Positions 21,225 to 32,909 of a stretch of DNA of 64,000 bases are shown here, one piece after another. Under the pieces are notes generated by a model that saw only the letters and a program-made list of their open reading frames with translations, was not told where the DNA came from and ran no database searches. Source of the DNA: Lenzites betulinus (taxonomy: Eukaryota; Basidiomycota; Agaricomycetes; Polyporales; Polyporaceae); assembly GCA_022264855.1 (NCBI GenBank), contig JABYQU010000082.1, positions 1 to 64,000 of the forward strand. The letters run 5' to 3'. Made by a program: the position numbers and the translations under genes. Every line of letters begins with the position of its first letter. Position 1 is the stretch's first letter.

Positions 21225-21466
21225 TGTAAGTTCACGTGGGTGCTTTTACCGTGCCCAATTCCTAACGAAGTAGCTTGGTCCGGGCCTTTATTAGGCGGCG
21301 TACTCCGTGAGGATGGTGGGCGTTGGCAAAAGACTTGGCCCACCAGACGCCCGAGTCCCGAATACTCGGACGCCGTACGCGAGTAACTATTACATAAGAA
21401 TATCGTGTATAATTATTATTATCGCTAGCTCTTAAGCTAATGGGTGTTCCCTGGGCTGCCCTTACA
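21225..21466 (-). repeat. 5' LTR of the chromovirus
   Basis: 242 bp, reading identically to 11093-11334. It is the promoter copy for the minus-strand element. Its outer end is followed by the target duplication GCTAT (21467-21471). Confidence 0.95.
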
Positions 21467-21764
21467 GCTATGGTCCCTCATTGTTACCAAGATAGACGAG
21501 ATAGGCGAAGTTCGATTGCTGGTGCGCATTGCCAAACTCACGGTTGCGCGCGTAGAGTCGACCCCGAACCAGATGGACGGACGGGGAGGCAGAGACTTGG
21601 CGGTATGGGCGTCGCTCTGAAGAGGAATCAAGAAGTCTTACATAGTATGCTCACGGACTGCTCGTACGGCGCACCTGGTGGACGACTCATCGCAAGGTAG
21701 AGAGTCCTCGTTCTTGTGTCGCTACTTACTGCCACAGACTGACGTTTGTTAGTCGTAGAAAACG

Positions 21765-22936
21765 ATGGCACCTATGGCCTCAACGCTCATCGCTGCCTCC
21801 CCCGCACCGTTCGTGCTGTGGGGAAACTGCTTCCCCGAAGACATCCTAGTCGAGATTGGCTCCTATCTTTCCCCCTGCTGTCTAAATTCTCTGCTCCGAA
21901 CCTGCAAGCGGTTCTACGGCATCGTCGTCCCATCGCTATATCGTGTTGTCTACCTGCACGTACGCCCAATGGGCTACGAGGTGGATGATGATTATCCCTT
22001 CGCGATGCGTCTAATGGCATGTCTTCTGAGCACCCTACACCACAACACCCCGGATCTGCATTCTCCCCGGTTCCTTCCTCAATTCGTTCGGAAGATCTCC
22101 TACAAGTGCGATTCCCTAGAAGCAAACCTACGCGGCCTCCCCATGCTTGCTATCCTCCTACGCTCAACTCCATATGTCCGCGATATTCAGCTGGACATCG
22201 ATCAAGCTTCGGTCCCTCTTGGCCTCGATCTGTTGAACCGTCGTGGGGTAATCCGATCTCCACCGTCCACGGGCATCGCCATTTTCGAAATGCCATCCGC
22301 CGTCGCCCTCACCTTACCCTGTCTCAAGAGTGTACGTTCGACTCGACCCCAAATTCTGGCCGCGCTCTTGCAGTGGCGTCCTGTGCAGACCGCAGCGCTC
22401 GACTGGGCCGCCTCATTTGAGGACCTAGCTGTGGTCTTTCCGTTCACGCTCGCCACCACACCTAATCATCTGGCGCGGCTGTCATTGAGCTTCGTGGCCG
22501 AGGAAATCCACTTCGACTCAATTCTTCGCGCTGTCGCCATGACCTTCCCTCGCTTGGATCATCTTGCCGTCCGGTGTGCAACGCGGGCTGCTCCCACGTT
22601 ACTAGCTGTGAGTTATCCATACCTACCCTCTGTGCATAACTAATAATCGCGTAGACTTGGATTGAATATCTGGCCTTGGAGCCTATGTCATTGGTCCAGC
22701 TGCGCGCTCTCAGTATCAACCACGGCATACCGCGGGGGACTTACGCCCAAATGATGGTGGCTTTTTGGGAGGACATAACCGCCTTGGGATCTGTTCGCCC
22801 GCGGCTCAGCCAGCTGATATGTGGTAGGACCATGGCGGCGAGGACTGAAGAGGACTTGATGGAATGGATGTTCCATCCCGACATAAACCCTCGAGCATGG
22901 CCGTGGATCAATCGCAGCTGTATTCCTTGGATGTAA
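21765..22936 (+). CDS. F-box protein, 374 aa
   Basis: Exons 21765-22607 and 22655-22936 join in frame over a 47-nt intron (GTGAG...CGTAG). An N-terminal F-box-like segment reads FPEDILVEIGSYLSP then LLRTCKRFYGIVVPSLYR (about residues 23-60). The rest is a Leu-rich region without a clear repeat, as in many basidiomycete F-box proteins. Such proteins recruit targets to SCF ubiquitin ligases by binding Skp1 through the F-box. Both exons are intact. The chromovirus lies less than 300 bp upstream in opposite direction, so most of the native promoter is separated from the gene. Confidence 0.8.
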
Positions 22937-23784
22937 TAGACTCTGAAATATGTATATCTGTCTGCCTCTACTCGTATGCGCTGCCTGAACATGTCTCTTG
23001 TCCCGTTTGGTGTGCATAGTGTTCAGCGCCAGGCTGCCGCGCCGCGGGGGCACAGATCACGAGGCGTTGACGCCCTTCGTAGCGCGAACGTTCATGAAGT
23101 GTATTCCGTCTCCGCTCACATTCACTCTCTCCGCAGTGTTCGTAGCGACGATCCTTTCTGCTGGCGTTTCCTCGTATGACTGCCTTTCGACTCAGTTGAG
23201 GGGGTGAGCGGTGAGCGGAACATCCTGTCAGGTTATGCGCATCGGGCATTCTGCTGTGCACGATCTTCAACTCGTCCGACCTAGGCATTCTCCGCACTTG
23301 CCGCGTGTACATCATCTCTCTGGAATCTGCTAGTGCCCTGTCGTTTTCGAGATGAGGCGCTGAATGTGGAGATCCAGTGAACCTAACACGCGATCTCGGA
23401 GGAAGCAAGGCGAGTTGTACAATGTCGAACCCCAGCTGTGGGCTGACCATCTCATCAATCAGCTCGCTCGAACCGAGCTTTGACGTAGGGGGCCCAGCCA
23501 CGACTATCAGCACCCTCCAGCTTATATTCTAGGGTTTTGGAGCGGGCAGTGCCGTCCCACTGGTGCCCAATCGCATCGGTGAGTGTTGTCGAGGTAGATG
23601 GTCCCTGGTTTCTTGCTAACGGAATGAACTCCTCACGCAGTTTCCTCGACGTCGATGTGCCGGGAAGCTTGTACACTTTGGGAGGTGGGGCTATCGAAGT
23701 GTCTTTGTCTGAGGGAGCCTTGTATATAGGTCTTCGAAAGCGCACGTACGTCGAAGAGCATCTGTTCATTGTCCTTCCTTGCCC
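22937..23784. other. Intergenic, one unresolved minus-strand frame
   Basis: No gene was confirmed. A minus-strand frame at about 23455-23690 ending GWAPYVKARFERAD has protein-like composition but no start or partner exons could be fixed, so it is not called. Confidence 0.4.
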
Positions 23785-25058
23785 ATGAAGACTACAGCTC
23801 CGTGCGACGTTCCCACTCCCTTCGAACGATTTTTACTTGCTGCACCAGATGCCGTCGTCGACAAGTTTTTCTCGCGGTGGCCTGCCGACCTAATCCTGCG
23901 CCTCCGGTGTGTCAACTCGAACTGCTTCATGGCCGTCGAGGCATACTCTTCCCGCGTCTGGAGCATCGAGAGATCTCTCGACAGGTGGTTCTTCAATGTT
24001 CCTGCTTTTCTGGAAGTATTGGAGACTTGCGGTGGGATAGTCTCCGGATCGGAAGCTCAACAGCACTTTGCGCGCCACGATTTTCGAGGGTCGGACTTGG
24101 ACATCTACGTCCCGCATCGTGGTCTACTCGGTATGGGTAGGTGGCTGAAGCAACAGGGCTTCCTGTATCAACCGTCGGCGGGCAAGCATATCTTGTTCGA
24201 CGCCGCAGCCATCATGTACGCATCGGCGGCAGGTGTGGATGTCAAGGCACGTAGCAAGACGAGTGCAAACGGGTCCAACCCCTACTCCACGTTCAACTTC
24301 GTTCGCCCAGACAAAGACACCTTCCAAATCCTGGGGATGGACGGCGCCCATGTGCAGCTAATTGTCGTACGTGGTGATCCAGTTGAGTTCCTGATTGAGA
24401 ACTTCCATTCAAGTACGTCTCCGTGTATCACGTCCAATTTCTGCTCATGTCTTTGCTTCTAGCGGGAGTCATGAACTACATCAATAGCAAATGTGCCGTC
24501 TCCCTTTTCCCTCGCTCGACCTTTATCAACCGGCACTCTTTTGTGTGCCAGGACACCTCTCGCAATGCGCCTGTGCATGACGCGTGGAAGGCTAAGTACC
24601 GCCGCAGGGGGTTCGCCGTCATTGGTTCATTGGACCAGTTTCCTAGCTCTGTGGAAATACGACAGTGGGACCGTAGGGTTGGCGACTACTTGACGTGGGT
24701 TCTGCTGCATGCTCGGTCATGTATGTTGCTTGTTGTTTTCTCTCTGGGCTATGTCTGATATCTTGGTGCAGATCCTTCAAAGAAACGCGAGCCACTCATA
24801 CAAAATGGCAATCACTTCGAGGTCCTCACGTTGAACAGCGGTGTCGTACCGAGGGGCGGTTCTCTCCGAGTTGGTCTGAAGTTTTTGTATAGGTGCGTCT
24901 CCCAGATTCTGTCCAACTTCTTTGGCTGAATTTCGCACCATCGTAGTTCGACGGCTGTGATTATCACAGGGGCAGACTATGGACGATACCGCTCGGTCGA
25001 AACCTCTGCTGCATTCAACGACTTGACCTATGGGTGGTCGTCGGATGAAGACGACTGA
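23785..25058 (+). CDS. Uncharacterised protein with possible nucleotidyltransferase-like motif, 372 aa
   Basis: Four exons, 23785-24412, 24463-24720, 24772-24892 and 24947-25058, join exactly in frame over introns of 50-54 nt. The N-terminus is F-box-like in spacing (FLLAAPDAVVDKFFSRWPAD, LILRLRCVNSNCFMAV). A segment RGSDLDIYVPHRG (about residues 100-112) recalls the GS-x-D-x-D/E signature of nucleotidyltransferase folds, and SKCAVSLFPRSTFINRHSF follows. The end is Asp-rich (SSDEDD). Seen: gene structure. Resemblance only: fold. It follows the F-box gene at 21765 on the same strand but is not related in sequence. Confidence 0.7.
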
Positions 25059-25652
25059 CGGGACGTGCGGGTGAGCAACTCTTCACGTATGTTATATGCA
25101 TTCGTCTAAGGTATCTTTTCTTTTACAGGACTGCCCGCCTCGGTCATAGGGTGTCTCGCTTTCGCCACGGGGCAGCCGGAGCGTCCTTACCATCTGTATA
25201 GAGAACTGTTTTACTTCCTTAGATGAGCCCGCCTGCAGAAATGATAACGAATCCGATCATATCTTGCGTGACAGAAATCCTGAGAGCCTTACTTAGTCCG
25301 TCACGAGTTCCCTTATGCCCATGTGCACCATCGCAGCGCGTCCTTCTCGTGACTCCCTCTTTCCGCGTTGGCCTGCTGTGGCGAGGATGGTGAACCAGTC
25401 TGTTGTTGTTTATGATATCCTAATGAGTGTGCCCGAAAGCTTTTACGACTTCGTTTCTCTGATGCTGCAAAAAAAGAATCAAGGCTAACTGTGTATTCGA
25501 AAAATCAATTGATCACACATCACGATCGAACAGCACGATATCAGAGCTCAGTTTGCCCACAGTACTTTATAGTTCAACGTTTACGATATCTAAGCTCGTG
25601 GGCATACACATATACGTCGTACTACACATTGTCCTTGTCACTCGAGAGCCTA
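25059..25652. other. Intergenic between converging genes
   Basis: 594 bp of AT-richer DNA with short A and T runs (for example aaaaaaag near 25470). It is likely the 3' regions of both neighbours. No other feature is seen. Confidence 0.5.
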
Positions 25653-26465
25653 CTAATTGGCTTCGGGGGCTGTGGCTGGCTCTGCCGCGACCGGCCAGAT
25701 CCCAACGTCGAGCAGAAATGTGAACTGGACATCGACAATCAATAAATAACTGACTCTCTGACAATCGTACGCTTACAGTTGTTGAGCGGTAGACGTCTTT
25801 CATGTAGACCATGTAGTAAGTGGGCGACCTCTGCCGCACGACGCATGCTTGCAAGCCCCGGGCGATTCGATGCACTGGGAGTGTCAGGGCAAATAGTAGG
25901 ACTGTATACAGCGGACAGAAACATACCATGTTTATAACGAACGTGACCAACGCCCTCCATCATACTGTTCATGCACATCGCACGGCACGCCAGGCACCCA
26001 TGAAAGATGTGCTGTAGAATGGCGGCGTGATCGGTGCTCAAGTCGCGGTTCATCCGCGGACTCGGGATGCTCGTCAAGTTAGAGGGGTGTTCCATGCCGA
26101 GTATGTTTGTTGGGGCGCGGAGACTATCGCGGGAACTGTCGAATGACTTTTGAGCGATGAATGATTCGGGACGAGAAGGATGAACGGGACTTAGATGTGT
26201 GGAACGTGTCTGACCGCGAGATCTTGGTGGGACTGAGTGATCTGAGTGTCCTGCTCCCCACCTCAGATCTTGCCGATGAGGTGTAATCGACGCGAAGCCG
26301 ATGCAATCTTGGGTTGTGGATACAGCTGGTTATGTCAGGCTTGCTCCTTGCATGTGGGACCGCGATGGGGTAGATACTTTGTAGGGTGGCCGTTCCAGGG
26401 TTCTTACCAGTAGCTTGGTGCATCCCGATTGGATCAAGGGCGGCTGTGTGTCTGCCCGACTGCAT
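25653..26465 (-). CDS. Hypothetical protein, 202 aa, four exons
   Basis: Minus-strand exons 26465-26408, 26307-25927, 25874-25777 and 25724-25653 join in frame (introns 100, 52, 52 and 52 nt, GT-AG). The product starts MQSGRHTAALDPIGMHQA, passes through NRDLSTDHAAILQHIFHGCL and QRSPTYYMVYMKDVYRSTT and ends FTFLLDVGIWPVAAEPATAP. It is Ser/Arg-rich at the N-terminus. No domain is recognised. The fourth exon would read on in another frame without splicing, and only the spliced form ends cleanly, which supports the model. Confidence 0.65.
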
Positions 26466-26662
26466 GGCGTCTATCGTGGAAGTCGTACTCCACGTACGCT
26501 TTGCCTCCCACTTCGTTGCACCTCCCTAGCCAACAATCCTCAAGTGCTATCTTTTCTTTTGAGCCTTTCTTGTCATGTATAAAACCGCACCGCTAGACAA
26601 GATATGTTTCCCCGGTGCACTTCCGACCGCCTCTGTCCGCTTTCCTCCATCCATCTTCCAAC
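26466..26662. promoter_or_regulatory. Divergent promoter, TATA box at 26578-26584
   Basis: 197 bp separate the ATGs of two divergent genes. TATAAAA at 26578-26584 on the plus strand is 79 bp before the plus-strand ATG. Pyrimidine-rich stretches flank it. Confidence 0.55.
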
Positions 26663-28725
26663 ATGACACCCCGCATCATGACTACCCCGCAACAGCTTGA
26701 CCATGCGCTTCAGTACTGGAAAAGCTTTAGTTTCAATAATTCCTACATCAACCTGAAGGATGCCGTTGATTCAGTCGCCACGGACGCGCCCATCGTCGAG
26801 CCCCGGATGGAATATTCAGGAAGATGGATGGTACGCTAAGTCGTGCGATGCCTGTGCGTTCTCGTTTCTAACTACATTACCAAAGCTTTGCATGGCCGAC
26901 AACAAACTCGGAAATCAAGACGCTGTATTCCATACTGCGGCGGTGTGGGTTTGGGGTTCCAACTTGGAGACCGGAAACTACGTTCCTCGCGGAGAGACTG
27001 CCCCGTCGAAGGGCAAGGTCTCGGAAAGCCGGATGTATGTTTCAGATCCATACATGATGGTGCTGGTGAGATACTAATACTGCGCGATATAGGCAAGATA
27101 CGCCGAACGCAATGTGTCAGTTTTCCTATGCAGTCGATACATCCCACGATAAGACCATATATGACGCTCAAAAGGTGAGGAGAACGCTTGCTTTTTGATA
27201 CAAGGATCTAACACGAGTTATAGGTCTTCGAACAGCAGATCTGCAAATTGGCTGACTTCAATCGTACACAAAAACCTCGCCGCAAATGGCAGGAAGGCGA
27301 AGGAGCATACGACGCGACCTACATATTCGTTGCTCAGGTGTTCGTGCGGCGCGGGTACTACACCTGGAAGAAGGAGCTGATGCTCTCTTACGAGCTTCAT
27401 CCGTGGATCCAGGATGCGACCGCTTCTGGAAAGCAATACTTCGCCAACCCGAATCGTCCTGAAGTTTTCGAGGTCGTTGACGGGCAGCTTCGCAGCATTT
27501 CCGAGTGTGCCCCGCCTGGGCTAATGTATGGAGACATGATCTGGATCAGCTTTATCGTTGAGTTCATCGTGAGCTCTAACGCCTGGCACCCGAACTTCGT
27601 TCCCGTCGAAATCGTCCGCGTTGGTAGGGTGGCCCCAGATCTGGTATTGTCAAAGACAGCCTCCGACGCCGAACCGGAGCCGGAGACATGTGAAGCTCCC
27701 ACTCGGCGCCAACGGCTGCAGGCAGGGCAGCCTGTACGGCTCGGTGCGTTTGTAAAGTCGTCCAAATCTGCGCATTGTGACTTACAGTTTTCATTTCTTA
27801 GCCGCCGATTTTCCCATGCACGACCCGTCGGGCACTGTCCCGATTCGCGCTGCTCAGCCCTCCGGGCGCAAAGTATTGAAACCCACCAATGCTGGAGGTG
27901 CCGAGAAGTTGGTGGCGCCGAGTGTCCAGTCCGGTGGAGGTGGCATCCCCGACGCGTTCCGCATACAATCCACGGGGCATGCAGACCATATGGCCACATC
28001 TTCCCAGCCCCCTGCCGAGGAAAACGTCGCGCTGGAGGGGCGGCTGCTCGAGACTCAGCGCGTTGCAGGAGGCGCTGACAACCGCACGCGTACTCCGGAT
28101 GAGATGTGCCCGTACGAACTTGAGTTGATGTCACCACCTTATGGAAACGCCATCCCTCTTCCTGACTTCGTCGAGAGTGTGAGTACCTCAGTTTCTGATG
28201 TTGCATCATGCTGATCTCGAATAATAGCCCTGTGCCGATCGCGGGAAACAGTCTGCTCATTCTGGGCTGCTCCTGGATGCGGCGAACCAACGTGTCAGTC
28301 CTCCACACGAGGGTTTACCGACCTCTTCGCAGCGCGGTCCGGGAGTGGCGTTGGGCCGATTACAGGCGACGCCCACGACCTCTAGCGGTCACGCCAACGT
28401 ATCTGCCCGGGACGCTGCTCCCTCTGTCCCCATCGTACGGATTCGCGCTCGGCCCAGAGTGTCTGCCAATCCGCCTTCCTTTGAGCCCACTCCAGAAACC
28501 CACATTCCGCTGCAGTCCGAGAACGCTCCCAATCTCGATCCCCCTCCGCAACCCAGCACGCCTGTCGGTGCGCACACTCCACAACTATCCCCCTTGAAGC
28601 GTAAGCGATCTCGGGCTGTTTCGAAACGGAGCAAGCGGCCTGCTACGGACACCAGCGTTCAGTCGCAGTCAGAGACCTCCGGTTGTGTTCTCCGCAGTCG
28701 GCCTGCGGGCAGGGGTCGTCCGTAA
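26663..28725 (+). CDS. Large hypothetical, probably nuclear, protein, 597 aa, six exons
   Basis: Exons 26663-26830, 26886-27034, 27093-27174, 27224-27743, 27802-28178 and 28228-28725 join in frame over introns of 49-58 nt with GT-AG ends. The N-terminal half is folded-looking (KKELMLSYELHPWIQDATAS, GDMIWISFIVEFIVSSNAWH). The C-terminal half is Pro/Ser/Thr-rich and ends with a basic cluster KRKRSRAVSKRSKRP and an AT-hook-like RPAGRGRP tail. Basic clusters of this kind suggest nuclear entry and DNA binding, by inference. It resembles in layout many unnamed basidiomycete proteins. No lesion was seen. Confidence 0.7.
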
Positions 28726-29811
28726 ATGAAGCTAGATTGAATAGAATAGAATCTGTTCCGAATAGAGGCTTCGCTTGTATTCTCCAAGTAATAGAACCGT
28801 GTCTTCCCATTCTTCCACAAGCTATTTGTTCTCTTGCGACCTTGTGCTGCGCCGCGCTACTGGTGGACGTTCGCGTGGACTTCGCTCTGCTTCGAGGCCG
28901 CCACAAACCATGTACTGCAAACTACATCTGTTTTTATGTACATGTCAATACAGCGTAGCCATGATGGTGCAGGGGTTAGTGTGAACTGCGGCGTGTTCGG
29001 GTGCTTTGAATCATGTTGTGTGTTCGAATGTGTGGAGGGTTATTCTTTTTCGAGATATACATCGCCGGCGTTACCACCTCCAACTGATGCTGCGTTCGAA
29101 CATGCGCAAGGTAAGTCTTTTCTGACATTCACACCACCGGTGTTATTAGTCCTACAACTGACATTATCTAGTTTTGACATTGCTCAGAGTTTATATCTGT
29201 CTGTATGCGCAATGCATTGTGACACAACAGAACAGCTCGTACAAAGTGTGGCACATAATGAGGGGAATATTCCATGTATCCAGATGTCTTCAAACCTAGG
29301 TACTAGTACCAGCAATGAATTGTACATGAATCCTGCAGGCCTAATACTCCTTTGTTACAAGGTTGACACTACTGAGGCTAGTATGGGTCAGTACGTGACA
29401 GACAAAGGATTCCACATAACTCACGGTAGCTTGATAAGTCTCTTGCCATAGAAAGGGCATGATATTATCACAAATCGGAGACCCTGGAACACTGAGATGC
29501 AACACTATGAATGGTATTGGCAGTAGACAGACTCACCTCAATCACATCATGATCCACGACTTCACCAATGCGTGATTTTCCTCCTTCAAGGTAGAAAACC
29601 TTGGAACCAATCTGGTCGTACGATGAATTAGCAATGACTGTAGAAGTGTAGTGCAAAAAAAGCGGACAGGGATAGTCATGTTTCAATGCAGGGCGCAATA
29701 TGTGGGGTTGAGAGGGAAGCAATGAACGCAAGTGCTAACGTGTGCGTAGCGCTAAACCACCTTATAGCGCCAAAGTTGATAATTGATGAAATTTGCCAAT
29801 TAATTATTATT
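28726..29811. other. No gene supported; AT-richer DNA
   Basis: A plus-strand frame at 28834-29451 contains GT-AG-like pairs but no family motif and no consistent spliced model. The rest has only short frames. Confidence 0.4.
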
Positions 29812-29870
29812 CCATTATCAACTGTCTGGTCTTTGAAGGGGTACGAGAAAGACCAGACAGTTGATAATGG
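29812..29870. repeat. 23-bp perfect hairpin with 13-nt loop
   Basis: Arms 29812-29834 and 29848-29870 are exact reverse complements (inner end ctggtcttt, aaagaccag) around the loop gaaggggtacgag. In RNA this would form a long uninterrupted stem like a small-RNA precursor. It could instead be the remains of a short MITE. Confidence 0.9.
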
Positions 29871-30402
29871 GAATGCTAGATGAAAGATAGAACAAATTAA
29901 GAGTGGATCTGAGGGCAGTGCGATCCTGGTGCCGTATAGTGCCATATATATATACTGCAGGAACCAGATGATGTCATCATAAAGGCTTGGCATTGGCACC
30001 TGATAGGGGCCGCGCAAGGTCCCCACGGATCTCATATTCCGACAAAAAGCCGGGGTGATTAGTAATAACTGCGGAAGTTAAATATTAAGCCGTAGCCGCC
30101 ACTGATACATGCGAAGCCTTTGAGTGAAGGGCGTAAGTTGTCGCATTATGATGTCGTATGTTATGTACTATGTATAACAGTCTACATTGTTGTTTAGATT
30201 AAATTTGACGTAGTCCCGGTCTGCCCGGAGGGCCGTTGTCATATGCAAGGCTGGACAAGGCGAATTACTATATAAGGCAGGTCAAATATGCAACTTTTGG
30301 ACAAACCTTTGGTGGAGAGGCGTGGGTCCTCCATCAAGTGGTGAGCACGATAGAACTACACTTCTCCTCCTCATCCCATTGATAAACCTTTCTCCTGGTG
30401 AA
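29871..30402. other. Gap before the broken F-box gene
   Basis: The 5' exon or exons of the F-box-like gene that resumes at 30403 were not found here. The region has no supported gene. Confidence 0.4.
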
Positions 30403-30685
30403 GGTCTTTACTCGGGAGCCTAACTCGCCAGACCTCGCACGTCTCTTTGTGTATTCCCGTCGCATCAAAATTTACAATGGTCGGGATGTGCGGGGTCGAT
30501 TCGCGCATTATAAGATTCACCCGAGTGTATGGGCCAAGCTTCTTCCTTACGGGCCCGAACACATGTTCTCCAATCTCCGCACACTCAATCACAATGAAGC
30601 CGAATGCTTGCTTGCCCAGGGATGCTGTGTCTTCCCAGCCTCTCCCACTCGTCCCGCCGAACTCTTTTTCGGGCCGGAACTCAGG
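30403..30685 (+). pseudogene. F-box/LRR-like gene, fragment 1 of 3
   Basis: Begins after a possible splice acceptor (gaag) and reads DLARLFVYSRRIKIYNGRD, SVWAKLLPYGPEHMFSNL and PAELFFGPELR, typical of the middle of basidiomycete F-box/LRR-like proteins. The open frame is cut at 30685 by element A, whose left target duplication ACTCAGG is 30679-30685. The N-terminal F-box was not found upstream. Confidence 0.75.
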
Positions 30686-30972
30686 CCCAGTGAGAATCGA
30701 CAATATTAAGATGTATTGATATCCATTCCCATCGTGCAGCGATTATTTACAACTATTTGGATCTATCCAGTGCCCTTTTGGGCGCCTTTCATTCCAGTTT
30801 CGTCGCCTCGAGTGCCAGTTTCGAATCCATACCTGTCAACATTTCACCGAAGTCGCTTCTGTTGCGACCGAAATCCGCACAGGCCCCGAAATTCTGCCAT
30901 CCGCCGCCCGCCATCGGAGGGCTACAAAACTGCCCTCCTCCGCCGAGTTCGTCCCTTCCGTACATCCCCTCT

Positions 30973-32515
30973 ATGGAGCGCACTAACAAGGACCATCTAT
31001 GCAATTGTTTCCAGCGGTGTGGTGGCCAACCCAAGGCGCTCTCTCGCGACGAGTACAATCGGCATGCGCCGTACCGCGTTGGACCTGGCGCATACTTCCC
31101 TCCCCCCATCGCCGCCCTCCCCTCCACGCGTGGGGAACCAGCTGGTGCCCCCGCGCCTGGCCCCGCGCACCGGACTCCGCCTAGGGAACCAGCGAATCAA
31201 CCACGGTTCGAGAGACAGCAGCATGTAAGTTTGCGGACAAATAAATAGTTACGCATGCACTGACTATGGGCACAGTATCCATCTCTTCCGTTGTCCCCAC
31301 CGGCGCAGTCCCCCCGCGAGGCCACCCGATCCCCACGTGAACAACCAAGCCCAGTCACTCCAGTGCGATCCCCACCTCGTCGCCAAAATACAGCCACCCC
31401 ACCGCCTCCTCCACCCCGTTTGGACGAACCGTTGCAGCTTATCGGACACGGACCTGAGCCCGATCCCCAGGACGAGCCGCCAGAGAACGGTGGGATCCCG
31501 CCGGTCGCGCGGTTGCACGAACTGCAGATCTCTCAGGCATTCATTCAAGGGCTGCGCATCGCCCAACTCGACGACTCCCGGTTGTCCGCGGCCACGATCG
31601 CACGCCTTCGTTCGCCCTCCCACGAGCCTCACACCATCACGGATTTGGAACGCGCGGCGCTGCGGATGTTCCTTGCCCGTGGAGATGCATCTGAGGAGAA
31701 CTATACAGACCATCGCGCCGCCATGAGCGAGCTTCACCCAGAGGACACAGCTCTACCCACCTACGAGCAGCTCAAGATTCTCGTCGCCGAGCTCACCGGC
31801 ATCCACGCGCTTCGCGAGGACATGTGCATAAACAGCTGTATCGCATACACCGGCCCGTTTGCCGAACGGAACACCTGCCCGTACTGTTCGGAGCCGCGGT
31901 ACGATGAGGTCCAAACGACACGCGCTCGCACGAACATCCCTCGCCGCACATTCCACACGTTCCCCCTCGGGCCACAGATCCAGGCCATGTACAGCCGCTC
32001 CCTTGCGACCCTCGGGATAACAAAGCCGACTGGGCATGGGCAACGTACGCTGACAAGGATATCTGGAAGGCCCACGGCAAACTGGTGGCCGACTCGACCC
32101 GCTACCTCCCGAGCTCCTTCGAACGTCCCCCACGTAATCCCGCGGAGAAGATATCAAGTGGATACAAAGCCTGGGAATACAACACGTACTTTTATGGCTT
32201 CCTGCCCGGTCTCCTTCGTTCCGTACAGGACCCCCGCTACTACCGCCACTTCTGCAAGCTCGTCGTCGGTGTACGCATCATCCTCCAGCGGCGAATCCCG
32301 GTCGCGCAGCTCTCTGTCGCATATCGCCTTCTTGTTCAGTATGCAGAGGAATTCGAGGTTCTCTACTACCAGCGGCGCGAGGAGCGTCTTCACTTCGTCC
32401 GACAAAGCATCCACGCACTTGCCGCACACACGGTTCCCGAAGCCTACCACATAGGTCCTGGGACAAACTCGACGCAATGGGCAATGGAGAATATTGAACC
32501 AGGCTAAAAAGGAGC
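30973..32515 (+). pseudogene. Tnp2-like transposase, internally deleted
   Basis: Exon 1 30973-31224 reads MERTNKDHLCNCFQRCGG, a cysteine-rich start typical of fungal Tnp2-type proteins. Intron 31225-31275 follows. Exon 2 carries a Pro-rich linker and the zinc-like motif MCINSCIAYTGPFAERNTC then CPYCSEPRY, then FHTFPLGPQIQA. At about 32016 the frame jumps into DNKADWAWATYADKDIWK, which in intact relatives lies several hundred residues further on, so the catalytic core is missing. The tail (LPSSFERPPRNPAEKISSGY, YYQRREERLHFVRQSIHAL) is well conserved up to about 32480, where another frameshift occurs (IEPG stop against ILNQAKKELADLQ). Exon pieces after 32570 continue the decay. Confidence 0.75.
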
Positions 32516-32909
32516 TTGCCGACCTGCAGTACGTGATGGCACTTCCATGCGGGCGCATATAATCAATTTATTGATTGCTTTCAGGTTCCAGATAGCATGT
32601 GTATCATATGCTAAGCCATGGAGAAGCCTGCTAACAATCCGATCTTCGTCATAGAACACAGGCCCGATCTGCTGAACAAGATCCTCAAACTCCGGTCAAC
32701 AATCTGCAGAGTACGTGCACATGCCTATATGCTTTTTGTTGCGCTGACCAAACAAGGCAGACGTCGTTCCAACGGGGTATCATGGAAGCATGCGTGCCTT
32801 GCACCATTCCAAATACGTACCCGCTCGCAAAGCGGATGGTACGCTGAAGGATGATGTGCGCGAACGTGGAGATTTCCCGAGCGTACGTGTACAATTCATT
32901 CCTGACTAG

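Larger units (their letters stand above)
11093..21466 (-). mobile_element. Complete Ty3/gypsy chromovirus, 10,374 bp
   Basis: Two 242-bp LTRs, identical over their whole length as read here, flank gag-pro, pol and a third ORF, all on the minus strand. LTR ends are TGTAAG and CTTACA. GCTAT is duplicated on both sides (11088-11092 and 21467-21471). A purine tract precedes the 3' LTR on the element strand, which fixes the direction. Pol carries reverse transcriptase, RNase H, integrase and a C-terminal chromodomain, which places it among the chromoviruses. Identical LTRs, an intact duplication and long open frames point to a recent, possibly active insertion. Unusual points are the in-frame UAG between gag-pro and pol, the extra ORF downstream of pol, and the array of hairpins before the 3' LTR. 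Confidence 0.95.

Noticed and set aside
22968..23513. Minus-strand ORF of 181 codons
   Set aside because: Arg/Ser-rich composition typical of chance frames. No splice partner or motif.
27397..28308. Minus-strand ORF of 303 codons
   Set aside because: Antisense to the spliced 597-aa gene, and the plus-strand model has exact intron phases.
28834..29451. Plus-strand ORF of 205 codons
   Set aside because: Cys/Ser/Thr-rich without a domain, crosses splice-like sites, and no consistent model was found.
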